Below are positions 8,321 to 16,406 of a stretch of DNA of 64,000 nt, piece after piece. The notes under the pieces are model-generated. The model was not told where the DNA came from, did not search any database, and saw nothing but the letters and a program-made list of their open reading frames with translations. Source of the DNA: Anaerolineae bacterium (GTDB taxonomy: Bacteria > Chloroflexota > Anaerolineae > Aggregatilineales > Phototrophicaceae); contig JAFLCG010000017.1 in NCBI GenBank assembly GCA_017303635.1, forward strand, positions 1 through 64,000, read 5' to 3'. The first letter of the stretch is position 1. Each line of letters starts with the position of its first letter. The position numbers were made by a program, and so were the translations under genes.

Positions 8321-8824
8321 ATGGATATCTTTGGTATAGGCGGCCCGGAACTCGTCCTCATCCTCATCATTATGCTCGTCTTCGCTGGCCCCAAACGGAT
8401 GCTGCAATGGGCGTATCAACTCGGCAAGTTCACCTCAAAGGCCCGCCAGATGTGGTCAGAGAGCATGGGTTACCTGCAAAAAGAGTTCGATGAAGCAGGG
8501 GTTGGCATTGAACTGCCCAAGGACATCCCCACCAAGGGCAGCCTCAACCGGACTATCTCGGAGCAAGCCGGTAAACTGATGGCCCCAGTGACGAAGCCGG
8601 TTGAAGAAGCCATGAGCGAAACCAAATCGCAACTCGATGACATCAAATTGAGTGCCAGCGTCAACATGAATACGACCAAACCGGTCAGCAAAACACCCAC
8701 GCCAGCGCCCAAGAAAGACACCGCCCCTGCATCAAATGGCAACGAGAGTACCGCGCCCCTTGGCACCTGGTCATCCGGTGAGTCTGACCTTGGGAATTGG
8801 TCAAACGGGGATAAGGGCGGTTAG
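8321..8824 (+). CDS. tatA: Twin-arginine translocase TatA/TatB-like subunit
   Basis: The 167-residue protein starts MDIFGIGGPELVLILIIMLV. This is a short N-terminal membrane helix, followed by the FAGPKRM hinge (the family's F-G-P-K) and an amphipathic helix. That layout is the TatA/TatB plan: a membrane pore or receptor component that exports folded proteins. The C-terminal ~100 residues are hydrophilic and rich in Pro, Thr, Lys and Ser, ending in Gly. The length is closer to TatB than to a minimal TatA, and without tatC nearby the subtype is undecided. Confidence 0.75.
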   Translation: MDIFGIGGPELVLILIIMLVFAGPKRMLQWAYQLGKFTSKARQMWSESMGYLQKEFDEAGVGIELPKDIPTKGSLNRTISEQAGKLMAPVTKPVEEAMSETKSQLDDIKLSASVNMNTTKPVSKTPTPAPKKDTAPASNGNESTAPLGTWSSGESDLGNWSNGDKGG

Positions 8825-8890
8825 CTGCTGGTCTAGGATCTCCTCATCCCTCGTCTAGCTGAGAAAGCGGATCTGAACACTGCCGCTGTG

Positions 8891-8920
8891 TTGGACAGAT
8901 TGGACACTTTGGACATATTT
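8891..8920 (+). repeat. Tandem 9-base array of TTGGACA
   Basis: TTGGACA occurs at 8891, 8900 and 8909 with exact 9-base spacing, followed by a fourth degenerate copy TTTGACT at 8918. The spacing is just under one helical turn per unit and also keeps the reading frame. Confidence 0.6.
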
Positions 8921-9004
8921 GACTCCGCCTCTTTGTCCAAGAAAGGCGATTCTGATAAGGATTGGGCGGATTAATCTCAGGCTTAGTTTAGCAGCAAGTA
9001 GACG

Positions 9005-9032
9005 CAAAATCAGAACATATGTTCCGATTTTG
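9005..9032. terminator. Bidirectional hairpin terminator, CGGAACA/TGTTCCG family
   Basis: CAAAATCAGAACA pairs with TGTTCCGATTTTG in 12 of 13 positions around a TA centre, followed by TTTCGTTT on the plus strand. It lies between convergent genes and belongs to the same family as the hairpins at 3684, 12108 and 33701. Confidence 0.65.
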
Positions 9033-9041
9033 TTTCGTTTG

Positions 9042-9121
9042 GGACCTACGCAAGAACGGGCGGATATACGGGCGCAGACGCCCTAATCCGCCCCTACACA
9101 TGAGGCATTTTGCGTAAGTCC
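9042..9121. mobile_element. Candidate miniature inverted-repeat element (80 bases)
   Basis: Terminal inverted repeats GGACCTACGCAA (9042-9053) and TTGCGTAAGTCC (9110-9121) match in 11 of 12 positions. Inside is a second inverted repeat GGGCGGAT/ATCCGCCC (9058-9065, 9086-9093). Inside that is a third, GGGCG/CGCCC (9070-9074, 9079-9083). No coding capacity and no clear target duplication are seen. A non-autonomous MITE-like element is the simplest reading; an elaborate terminator is the alternative. Confidence 0.5.
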
Positions 9122-9150
9122 TGTTAAGTTGCAACCATCCTAGTGCGGCG

Positions 9151-10545
9151 CTACACAGATCTCTTGATTTTCAGTGCTAGCGCACGCGCACGGGCGGGTG
9201 CATCGCCCACGTATTGGTCGGCGTTGAGCAACTCACGGAGGCGGTCTGCGGGGAGCAACGCCAGCAGGTGGGCATCGTTCACCAATAACTCCACAAGTGG
9301 ATTAGCCCCACCCTGCTGAACCACAGCCCATGCCGTCAGACTGTGTTCGCGGATGATCTCATGGAGCGCCTGACGGTCGCCGCCGGCCCGCGCTGCTGCC
9401 ATGAGCACCCGCTCGGTCGCGGCGAAAACTCCATAGATCGACAGATTGCGCTGGATAGACTCCTCGTTGAAGCGTATCCCCTCCAGAATACGATTCAGCC
9501 GCAAGAGCATCTCGTCGACAATCAGGAAGGCCTCTGGGAGATAGACCCGGCGATTGGCCGAGTCATCCAGGGTGCGTTCCAGCAAGCTATGTGCAGCGTT
9601 ATCCCATGCCACCCGGGGCAGCGCCGCCAGGTGCCGCGCCAGACTATCGAGGTTCTCGGCATTGATGGGATTGCGCTTGAAAGGCATGGCAGACGACCCA
9701 ACCTGCGCCTTGCCAAATGGCTCCGCCCACTCGCCAAAGGGAGGAGATTGCAGGAGGCGCATATCAAAGGCAAGACGGTAAATGGTCATGCCAATCCCGG
9801 CCAGCACATTCACGATCTGCCAATCCTGATGGCGGGGATAGGTCTGATGGGTGACGGGGAAGGCCTCCAAACCCACCGATTGCATCACCAACGCCTCTAA
9901 ATCACCAGTAGTCATGGAAGTGCCCGCCAATAATTCACCATAGGAAGCTGCTGTGCCTACAGCGCCTTTGAAGCCTTTGCCACGAATAGGCAATTGGTTT
10001 AATGCCTCGTAATCCGCCAGCAAATCCTGCGTATAGGTTGCCAACCGGTAACCGATGGTAGTGGGTTCAGCCGGTTGTAGATGGGTAAAAGCCATACAAA
10101 CATGATCGGCTTCGCGCTCGATCAACCCTGACAGAGTCGCTAACAGATGGGCTAGACGCTGGCGCACCAGTTCGCGGGCGCTCCGCAGCCGCAGGGCATC
10201 CGCATTGTCCTCAATATCCATGCTGGTCGCCCCCAGATGGATGATTCCCCCACCTACCGGGCATTGTTCCGCGTAGCAACGGACTTCCGCCATCAGGTCA
10301 TGCCGAATCTCCGCCTCGATCTGATGAGATCGTTCCAAATCAATGCGGTTCTGATTAGCCCGCAGATCGGCCACCTGATCTTCCCGCACTAAACCGACTG
10401 TTTGTTCCGCTTCGGCCAAAGCCACCCACAGCTGCCGCCAGAGCCGCCGCCGTTCATGTTCTGACCACAGTTGGCGCATTTCTTCGGAGCCATAGCGCCA
10501 GGTAAACGGACTCAGATAGGTCTCATGGGTATAGGATTCGGACAC
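9151..10545 (-). CDS. purB: Adenylosuccinate lyase-type fumarase/aspartase superfamily lyase
   Basis: The 464-residue protein carries the superfamily signature GSSAMPFKRNPINAENLDSL, the mobile loop with the catalytic Ser. It also has HLGATSMDIEDNADALRLR and AFTHLQPAEPTTIGYR, which carry the His and Thr active-site residues. The pattern fits PurB, which removes fumarate from adenylosuccinate and SAICAR in purine synthesis. No other purine gene is adjacent, and the family also contains related lyases, so the assignment is strong for the family and moderate for the reaction. It is monocistronic and diverges from the polyamine operon. Confidence 0.8.
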   Translation of the reverse strand: MSESYTHETYLSPFTWRYGSEEMRQLWSEHERRRLWRQLWVALAEAEQTVGLVREDQVADLRANQNRIDLERSHQIEAEIRHDLMAEVRCYAEQCPVGGGIIHLGATSMDIEDNADALRLRSARELVRQRLAHLLATLSGLIEREADHVCMAFTHLQPAEPTTIGYRLATYTQDLLADYEALNQLPIRGKGFKGAVGTAASYGELLAGTSMTTGDLEALVMQSVGLEAFPVTHQTYPRHQDWQIVNVLAGIGMTIYRLAFDMRLLQSPPFGEWAEPFGKAQVGSSAMPFKRNPINAENLDSLARHLAALPRVAWDNAAHSLLERTLDDSANRRVYLPEAFLIVDEMLLRLNRILEGIRFNEESIQRNLSIYGVFAATERVLMAAARAGGDRQALHEIIREHSLTAWAVVQQGGANPLVELLVNDAHLLALLPADRLRELLNADQYVGDAPARARALALKIKRSV

Positions 10546-10599
10546 GATCCATTCCTCGATTTCAGGCTTAACGCCGGGTTAACAGGCAGAACTGGTTAG

Positions 10600-10650
10600 T
10601 TGGGGAAACTTCCGCTGGCGATTATAATCCAGCATGCCATGGGAATTCCC
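10600..10650 (+). promoter_or_regulatory. Promoter and candidate operator of the ydcS-like operon
   Basis: TTGGGG (10600-10605) and TATAAT (10623-10628) are 17 bases apart. A perfect 10-bp palindrome GGGAATTCCC lies at 10641-10650, overlapping the expected first transcribed bases. That is a plausible repressor site. The coding start at 10691 follows a CCGGAGGA ribosome-binding site. Confidence 0.55.
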
Positions 10651-10690
10651 TGAGCAAGAGGAACCTATTGTTACCGGAGGAATACGAATT

Positions 10691-11866
10691 ATGAAGAGAC
10701 TTTTGAGTATTGCGCTCGTATTGATGCTGGCACTCAGCATAACGGTCGTCAGCGCACAGATGACAGAACTTGGCGCAGGCGAAGGACAGGTCGATATCAT
10801 CGCGTGGCCGGGCTATATCGAGAACGGTTCCACCGACCCCAATTTCGACTGGGTGACGAGCTTTGAAGCAGAAACCGGCTGCAAGGTGAACGTCAAGACG
10901 GCTGCGACCTCCGACGAAATGGTTGCTTTGATGAACGAAGGTATCTTCGACCTCGTCACCGCTTCCGGCGATGCCAGCCTGCGTCTGATTTACGGTGGTC
11001 GCGTCCAGGCCGTCAACCCGGATCTGATCCCGAGTTGGGGCACTGTGGACGAACGCCTGCAGAGCGCTCCCTGGCACACGGTGGACGTGGATGGCGACGG
11101 CACCGCAGAGCATTACGGTGTCCCCTACCAGTGGGGCCCGAATGTGTTGATGTACAACACGGAGGTCTTCGGTGGTGAAGCGCCGACCAGTTGGAATGTG
11201 GTCTTTGAAGAAATGACCCTCGCTGATGGTCAGAGCAATGCAGGTCGCGTACAGGCTTATGACGGTCCGATCCATATTGCAGATGCAGCCCAGTACCTGA
11301 TGTTCCACAACCCGGAACTCGGCATCACTGACCCGTATTCCCTCGACCGTGACCAATTCAATGCCGCACTCGACCTGCTCCGCCAGCAGCGCGAACTGGT
11401 GGCCCGTTACTGGCACGACGCATTCGTTCAGATTGATGACTTCACCAATGAAGGCATCGCCGCCTCTGGCACGTGGCCCTTCCAAGTGAACCTGCTGGTT
11501 GCCGCCGGAGAGCCCATTGCGAGCGTCATCCCACAGGAAGGCGCAACAGGTTGGGCGGACACCACCATGATGCACAGCCAGGCCCCGCACCCGAACTGCG
11601 CTTACATGTGGCTGGAACACTCGATCAGCCCCAAGGTTCAGGGCGACCTGGCGGCATGGTTTGGTTCCGTCCCGGCCGTTCCGGCAGCCTGCGAAGGTAA
11701 TGAACTGCTGGGCGACAGCGGCTGCTCCACCAACGGATTTGACGACTTCGAGAAAATCCGTTTCTGGCGCACCCCGGTTGAGAACTGCGGCGATGATCGC
11801 GGCGCAGTTTGCGTACCGTATCGTGAATGGGTCACAAGCTACATTGCGGTGATCGGCGGTCGCTAG
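10691..11866 (+). CDS. ydcS: ABC transporter substrate-binding protein, YdcS-like (polyamine family)
   Basis: The start at ATG 10691 uses an upstream CCGGAGGA and gives 391 residues with a clear signal peptide (MKRLLSIALVLMLALSITVV, then SAQ). The mature protein contains DIIAWPGYIENGSTDPNFDW, FEAETGCKVNVKTAATSDEM, ASGDASLRLI, PYQWGPNVLMYNT and KVQGDLAAWFGS. As I remember E. coli YdcS, these match it closely across the whole length, including the GG-R C-terminus. It is an extracytoplasmic binding protein of the PotD/PotF fold. Its neighbours are YdcT-, U-, V- and W-type genes, with an unusual 296-base gap before the dehydrogenase. The ligand is probably a polyamine or related amine. Confidence 0.88.
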   Translation: MKRLLSIALVLMLALSITVVSAQMTELGAGEGQVDIIAWPGYIENGSTDPNFDWVTSFEAETGCKVNVKTAATSDEMVALMNEGIFDLVTASGDASLRLIYGGRVQAVNPDLIPSWGTVDERLQSAPWHTVDVDGDGTAEHYGVPYQWGPNVLMYNTEVFGGEAPTSWNVVFEEMTLADGQSNAGRVQAYDGPIHIADAAQYLMFHNPELGITDPYSLDRDQFNAALDLLRQQRELVARYWHDAFVQIDDFTNEGIAASGTWPFQVNLLVAAGEPIASVIPQEGATGWADTTMMHSQAPHPNCAYMWLEHSISPKVQGDLAAWFGSVPAVPAACEGNELLGDSGCSTNGFDDFEKIRFWRTPVENCGDDRGAVCVPYREWVTSYIAVIGGR

Positions 11867-11879
11867 CCCTCACCCCCAA

Positions 11880-11942
11880 CCCCTCTCCCATGCCGCAGAC
11901 GGCGGGAGAGGGGAGTTCGGACGGGCGCACGGTTGTGCGCCC
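11880..11942. repeat. Pair of palindromes after ydcS (dispersed-repeat type)
   Basis: CCCCTCTCCC/GGGAGAGGGG (11880-11889, 11904-11913) is followed by GGGCGCAC-GGTT-GTGCGCCC (11923-11942) and then CCTAC. The first has the look of dispersed ACCCCTCTCCC repeats common in several bacterial genomes. The second shares the GCCCCTAC end with elements at 9042 and 30910. They may also stabilise or end the ydcS transcript. Confidence 0.6.
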
Positions 11943-12107
11943 CTACATGGCGTCACTGACCTCTGTGTACGTTATGTTCTCAATGACATTGAGCGAGCTT
12001 GTTGTCGTTGATGTCGTTGTCAGTTCCGACAAGCAGATCCAGCAGCTATGCGGGGCGCTTTCCCGGCACAGCTCCGTTTTCATGAGTTTATAGTTGTTTT
12101 CCTAATC

Positions 12108-12131
12108 AATCGGAACATATGCTCCGGTTTT
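12108..12131 (+). terminator. Hairpin terminator, CGGAACA/TGTTCCG family
   Basis: AATCGGAACA pairs with TGCTCCGGTT (one mismatch, one G-U) around a TA centre and runs into TTTT. It lies 32 bases before the dehydrogenase start and may reduce read-through from ydcS, giving excess binding protein. Confidence 0.6.
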
Positions 12132-12162
12132 GACCTGAATTTGATTATTACGAGGATGAACC

Positions 12163-13608
12163 ATGCCATACGACCGCTTATGGATTGACGGCAAATGGGA
12201 AGCCAGCGTCGGCGGCAAATCCCTCTCGATTGAAAATCCTGTCAACGGGCAGATCATCGCGGAAGTACCGGATGCCAGCCGCGCCGATGTTGACAAGGCT
12301 GTCAAAGCTGCGCACACCGCTTTTTATGATGGACGCTGGTCGAAGCTCACCCCCAGCGAACGCGCCAGCGCCATTTGGAAACTGGCCGACTTGATCGACC
12401 GGGATAAGGAAAAGATTGCACAGGTCGAGTCCGATAATACGGGCAAGCCTTACCAGATGGTGAGCCTGGGGGGCGACCTCCCCTTTGCCATCGACAATCT
12501 GCGCTTCTTCGCCGGAGCAGCCCGCGACACCCATGGCTACAGTTCCGGGGAATACATGAAGGGCTATTCTTCGATTTATCGGCGGGAGCCGGTTGGGGTA
12601 GTCGGGCAGATTGCTCCCTGGAATTACCCGTTCATGATGGCAATCTGGAAGATCGGCCCGGCACTGGCCGCAGGCTGTACGATTGTTCTCAAGCCTGCGC
12701 CTGGTACGCCGCTGACCACCCTGATGCTGGCGGATCTGATCGCGGAAGCCGGTATCCCAGATGGTGTAGTCAACATCGTCACCGGTGGGAATGACACCGG
12801 GCAGGCTATCGTGGAGCACCCTGATGTGCGGATGGTCAGCCTGACGGGTTCAACCGGCACCGGCAAGAAGATCATGAAAACAGCGGCAGATACGCTGAAG
12901 CGTGTACATCTGGAACTGGGTGGCAAAGCGCCGCTGATCGTCTTCGACGACATGGACCTGGATGCATTCGCCGGGGTGGCAGCTTTCACCAGCACGGTCA
13001 ATACCGGGCAGGATTGCACCGCGGCCACCCGTGTCTACGTCTCCAAAAAGAATGCTAACCACGCTACAGAAGCTCTGGTAGAGGCCATGCGGGCGGTCAA
13101 GATTGGCCGACCACACGATGACGGCGTGCAAATGGGGCCGCTAATCTCTGGAATTCAGCGGGAGCGCGTGGCGGGTTTCATCGAGCGGGCGAAAGCGCAT
13201 GGGGCCCAAGTCCTAACCGGGGGAACTGTTCCGGCAGGTTTTGAGAATGGTTACTTCTTTGAACCCACGGTGATCGTCGGTGCAAGCCAGAAGGATGAAA
13301 TCATCCAGAGTGAAGTTTTCGGGCCGGTCCTCACGCTCAGCACGTTCGAGGATGAGGCCGAAGCAGTGGCAGTCGCCAACGATGTCCCCTATGGCCTGGC
13401 GGCCTCGATCTGGACGCGTGATATTGGCCGGGCGATGCGTGTTTCATCCCAATTGGAATTCGGGACGGTCTGGATTAATGACCATATTCCGCTGACCTCG
13501 GAAACACCGCATGGTGGTTTCAAACAATCCGGTTTTGGCAAAGATCTGTCCGCAGAAGCAGTCTCTGACTACCGAGTGACCAAGCACGTCATGATCAAGA
13601 ACGGATAA
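12163..13608 (+). CDS. ydcW: Gamma-aminobutyraldehyde dehydrogenase-like aldehyde dehydrogenase
   Basis: The 481-residue NAD(P)-dependent aldehyde dehydrogenase has the catalytic Glu in LELGGKAP and the catalytic Cys in NTGQDCTAA. The tail SETPHGGFKQSGFGKDLS and DYRVTKHVM is characteristic of the PatD/YdcW/Prr group that oxidises 4-aminobutanal to GABA in putrescine breakdown. The start follows ACGAGGATGAACC. In E. coli ydcW lies at the end of ydcSTUVW; here it is moved between the binding protein and the ATPase. The arrangement supports import of a polyamine-like substrate and oxidation of its aldehyde. Betaine aldehyde or another amino aldehyde remains possible. Confidence 0.88.
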   Translation: MPYDRLWIDGKWEASVGGKSLSIENPVNGQIIAEVPDASRADVDKAVKAAHTAFYDGRWSKLTPSERASAIWKLADLIDRDKEKIAQVESDNTGKPYQMVSLGGDLPFAIDNLRFFAGAARDTHGYSSGEYMKGYSSIYRREPVGVVGQIAPWNYPFMMAIWKIGPALAAGCTIVLKPAPGTPLTTLMLADLIAEAGIPDGVVNIVTGGNDTGQAIVEHPDVRMVSLTGSTGTGKKIMKTAADTLKRVHLELGGKAPLIVFDDMDLDAFAGVAAFTSTVNTGQDCTAATRVYVSKKNANHATEALVEAMRAVKIGRPHDDGVQMGPLISGIQRERVAGFIERAKAHGAQVLTGGTVPAGFENGYFFEPTVIVGASQKDEIIQSEVFGPVLTLSTFEDEAEAVAVANDVPYGLAASIWTRDIGRAMRVSSQLEFGTVWINDHIPLTSETPHGGFKQSGFGKDLSAEAVSDYRVTKHVMIKNG

Positions 13609-13614
13609 ACCGAC

Positions 13615-14673
13615 ATGGCAGCGAATCAGTCGCGGTCGGTCGCGGTCAGCCTGCGGCAAGTCTGCCGGTACTTCGGCGATGTGCGAGCGGTAGACCGGGT
13701 AGACCTGGATATTTATGACGGTGAGTTTTTCTCCTTGCTGGGGCCTTCTGGCTCCGGCAAGACAACCTGCCTGCGACTGATCGCCGGGTTCGAGCAATCC
13801 ACTTCGGGCAGCATTTTGCTCCACGGCCAAGAAGTCGCCGGGGTGCCCCCCTATGACCGGGATGTGAATACCGTCTTTCAGGACTATGCCCTTTTCCCCC
13901 ACATGAGCGTTGGGGAAAACGTGGCGTATGGACTGATGATCCGCAAGGTGCCCAAGGATGAGCGCAACCGCCGCGTGCGGGAGATGCTCGACCTGGTGCG
14001 GCTTTCCGGTATGGAAAACCGTCGACCCACCCAACTTTCCGGCGGTCAACGGCAGCGGGTAGCGCTGGCGCGAGCGCTGGTCAACCAGCCCCGGGTGCTG
14101 CTGCTGGACGAGCCACTCGGTGCGCTCGACCTCAAGCTGCGGCAACAGATGCAGGTAGAGTTAAAGGCCATCCAGCAACAGGTCGGTATCACCTTCATTT
14201 TTGTCACTCACGATCAGGAAGAAGCCCTGACTATGAGTGACCGACTGGCGGTGTTCAATCATGGACGAATCGAGCAGATCGGTACGCCTGCCGAGGTCTA
14301 TGAGCGCCCCACAACCGAGTTCGTGGCTGGTTTCGTCGGCACCTCGAACCTGCTTAAAGGCGACACGGCCACCCGACTGATGGGATCTGCACAAACAGTC
14401 GCAATCCGCCCGGAGAAGATCCGTATCTATGCGCCGGGCGAGATCATTGACACGGGCATGGTGCAGGCCAATGGCACTATCAAAGAGATCATTTATCTGG
14501 GGATGCATAACAAGTATCTGGTGAGCTTAGATAATGGTGATGAACTCACGGTTGTCCAGCAAAATCTGGATGCACTGTCCGCAGTAAATTCCATCGGTCG
14601 CGGTCATGCTGTGCAACTGGCATGGGCACGAGCGAGCGCTCATCCGCTGAACCCAGCCGGGGGAAGCAAATGA
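13615..14673 (+). CDS. ydcT: ABC transporter ATP-binding protein, PotA/YdcT type
   Basis: The 352-residue protein has Walker A GPSGSGKTT, Q-loop FQDYALFPHMSVGENV, signature LSGGQRQRVALARAL, Walker B VLLLDEPLGALD and the His switch FVTHDQEEAL. A C-terminal ~110-residue TOBE-type domain follows, as in PotA. It powers the YdcUV permease at the inner face of the membrane. It begins 6 bases after the dehydrogenase stop, and its last codon overlaps the permease start (ATGA). Confidence 0.92.
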   Translation: MAANQSRSVAVSLRQVCRYFGDVRAVDRVDLDIYDGEFFSLLGPSGSGKTTCLRLIAGFEQSTSGSILLHGQEVAGVPPYDRDVNTVFQDYALFPHMSVGENVAYGLMIRKVPKDERNRRVREMLDLVRLSGMENRRPTQLSGGQRQRVALARALVNQPRVLLLDEPLGALDLKLRQQMQVELKAIQQQVGITFIFVTHDQEEALTMSDRLAVFNHGRIEQIGTPAEVYERPTTEFVAGFVGTSNLLKGDTATRLMGSAQTVAIRPEKIRIYAPGEIIDTGMVQANGTIKEIIYLGMHNKYLVSLDNGDELTVVQQNLDALSAVNSIGRGHAVQLAWARASAHPLNPAGGSK

Positions 14674-15611
14674 CCGCACTACCTGCCCCGGCGGCAACTT
14701 CCTTGCTCAAACGCATCGGACACTACTTTTACCAACACCCTAATCAGGCGCTGGTGCTGCTGCTCCTGCTCCCTATGTTGTGGCTGCTGGTGTTTTACGT
14801 TGGTTCGTTGAGCGCATTACTGGCGCAGAGCTTCTTCTCGCTGGATGATTTCACCGGGCGTATTGTACGACAATTCACCCTCCGCACCTACCAAGGCATG
14901 TTCAGTGATCCATCGAATCTGGACATCTTCGTCCGCACAATTTCGATGGCAGCCGCCGTCACGGTGACAAGCGCGGTGCTGGCCTTTCCGCTGGCATATT
15001 ACATGGCGCGGTATGCACGCGGGCGCGTACGCGGCATTCTATATCTGGCAGTGCTGCTACCATTGTGGTCGAGCTACCTGGTCCGTGTCTATACGTGGAA
15101 GATCATCCTGGCGCAGGAAGGGATCATCACCTGGTTCTTTACTACACTGGGATTAGGCGGCGTGCTGGACTGGATACTCGGCCTGCCAGTGATCGGTGGC
15201 CCCTCGCTCTCGTTCTCACTATTGGGGATGTTCTTCGTCTTCGTTTACATCTGGCTGCCCTACATGATCCTGCCGATCAATGCGGCACTGGAACGGGTGC
15301 CTAAATCCCTGATTGAAGCCTCCAGTGACCTGGGAGCACGCCCAGGTTATACGTTCCGGCGGGTGATCTTACCATTGGCTTTCCCCGGCGTGGTGGCGGG
15401 GTCGATTTTCACATTCTCACTCACGCTGGGCGATTACATCATCCCGCGTGTCATCGGAGACTCCAGCTACTTCGTGGGTATGGCCGTTTACGCCCAACAA
15501 GGCACATCCGGCAATATCCCACTGGCAGCAGCGCTCACAGTCGTCCCGATCATCATCATGATCGGCTATCTGCTGGTAGCGCGGCGACTGGGGGCATTCG
15601 ATGCGCTCTAA
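14670..15611 (+). CDS. ydcU: ABC transporter permease, PotB/YdcU type
   Basis: The ATG at 14670 overlaps the preceding stop as ATGA and has GGGGGAAGC upstream, giving 313 residues; a longer frame from 14622 is rejected. About six hydrophobic segments are visible, starting with LVLLLLLPMLWLLVFYVG. The EAA loop is EASSDLGARPGYTFRRVILP, the contact site for the ATPase. It is a membrane channel half for the amine importer. The 3' end overlaps the next permease gene by 11 bases. Confidence 0.9.
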   Translation: MTALPAPAATSLLKRIGHYFYQHPNQALVLLLLLPMLWLLVFYVGSLSALLAQSFFSLDDFTGRIVRQFTLRTYQGMFSDPSNLDIFVRTISMAAAVTVTSAVLAFPLAYYMARYARGRVRGILYLAVLLPLWSSYLVRVYTWKIILAQEGIITWFFTTLGLGGVLDWILGLPVIGGPSLSFSLLGMFFVFVYIWLPYMILPINAALERVPKSLIEASSDLGARPGYTFRRVILPLAFPGVVAGSIFTFSLTLGDYIIPRVIGDSSYFVGMAVYAQQGTSGNIPLAAALTVVPIIIMIGYLLVARRLGAFDAL

Positions 15612-16401
15612 CCTGGAAACCCCACGCTCACCGCTGGCACTGAAACTAGCCGCCGGGTGCAGCCTGCTCTTTTTGCATGTTCCACTGTGCATCATCATCC
15701 TGTATGCGTTTACCACCGAAGAAGCCGCCTTTACCTTCCCGCCGCCCGGACTAACCACCCAGTGGTTCAGTCAGCTAGCCAACCGAGGCGACTTCTGGGA
15801 ATCGCTGTGGCTGTCGATTGCAGTCGCCACTACTGCTACGCTGGTCGCCATGATCCTCGGCACACTGCTGTCGCTGGCGTTATATCGCAGCAACTTCTTC
15901 GGACGCGATGCAATCAGTCTGTTGGTGATCCTGCCGATTGCGCTACCAGGCATTGTAACCGGCATTGCGCTGCGGTCTGCCATCAGCCTGACCGGAGCGC
16001 AGTTCACTTTCTGGACGATTGTGATAGGTCATGCGACCTTCTGCATCGTAACGGTTTACAACAACGTGATCGCCCGTTTGCGCCGAACAGCCCATTCGCA
16101 AGTTGAGGCTTCGATGGATCTGGGTGCTTCGACCTGGCAGACCTTCCGCTACATCATCCTGCCCAATATTGCGACGGCACTGCTGGCGGGCGGTATGCTG
16201 GCATTTGCTTTGTCGTTTGATGAAGTTATTGTCACTACGTTTACCGCCGGGCAACAACGCACGCTGCCCATCTGGATCTTCGATCAACTCACCCGCCCCC
16301 GCGACCGCCCAGTGACAAACGTGGCGGCGGTCTTTGTCATTGCGGTAACATTCATCCCGATCTTGCTGTCGTATCGCCTGACAGCAAGCACACGGGAGTA
16401 A
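15601..16401 (+). CDS. ydcV: ABC transporter permease, PotC/YdcV type
   Basis: The 266-residue membrane protein has about six helices and the EAA loop EASMDLGASTWQTFRYIILP. It is followed by a conserved segment FALSFDEVIVTTFTAG typical of PotC-like permeases. It overlaps ydcU by 11 bases, so translation is coupled. With YdcU it forms the transmembrane channel. The stop is 5 bases before the SIS gene, which extends the operon beyond the E. coli gene set. Confidence 0.9.
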   Translation: MRSNLETPRSPLALKLAAGCSLLFLHVPLCIIILYAFTTEEAAFTFPPPGLTTQWFSQLANRGDFWESLWLSIAVATTATLVAMILGTLLSLALYRSNFFGRDAISLLVILPIALPGIVTGIALRSAISLTGAQFTFWTIVIGHATFCIVTVYNNVIARLRRTAHSQVEASMDLGASTWQTFRYIILPNIATALLAGGMLAFALSFDEVIVTTFTAGQQRTLPIWIFDQLTRPRDRPVTNVAAVFVIAVTFIPILLSYRLTASTRE

Positions 16402-16406
16402 CCGAT

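Larger units (their letters stand above)
8825..9150. other. 326-base convergent intergenic region rich in repeats
   Basis: It separates the TatA-like gene from the purB-like gene. It contains a 9-base periodic TTGGACA array (8891-8917), a hairpin terminator (9005-9032) and an 80-base nested inverted-repeat element (9042-9121). A frame with no start codon is open from 8837 to a TAA at 8972-8974 and is in register with the TTGGACA array. It may be a decayed gene end, but it resembles nothing recognisable. Confidence 0.6.

Noticed and set aside
8837..8974. Open frame through the TTGGACA array
   Set aside because: It has no start codon and no similarity. It could be a decayed gene end but cannot be supported as a gene.
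9013..9024. GAACATATGTTC, which equals the Bacillus-type LexA box core
   Set aside because: It is the centre of a 13-bp hairpin with a T-run between convergent genes, far from any promoter, and the same hairpin family occurs at other gene ends, so a terminator explains it better.
10622..11620. Long minus-strand open frame of 332 codons
   Set aside because: It lies fully opposite the ydcS-like gene, which has a promoter, ribosome-binding site, signal peptide and full-length similarity to a known protein. The antisense peptide has no recognisable motif.
13444..14145. Minus-strand open frame across the ydcW end and the ydcT start
   Set aside because: It is antisense to two clear genes with catalytic motifs and has no ribosome-binding site or family features.
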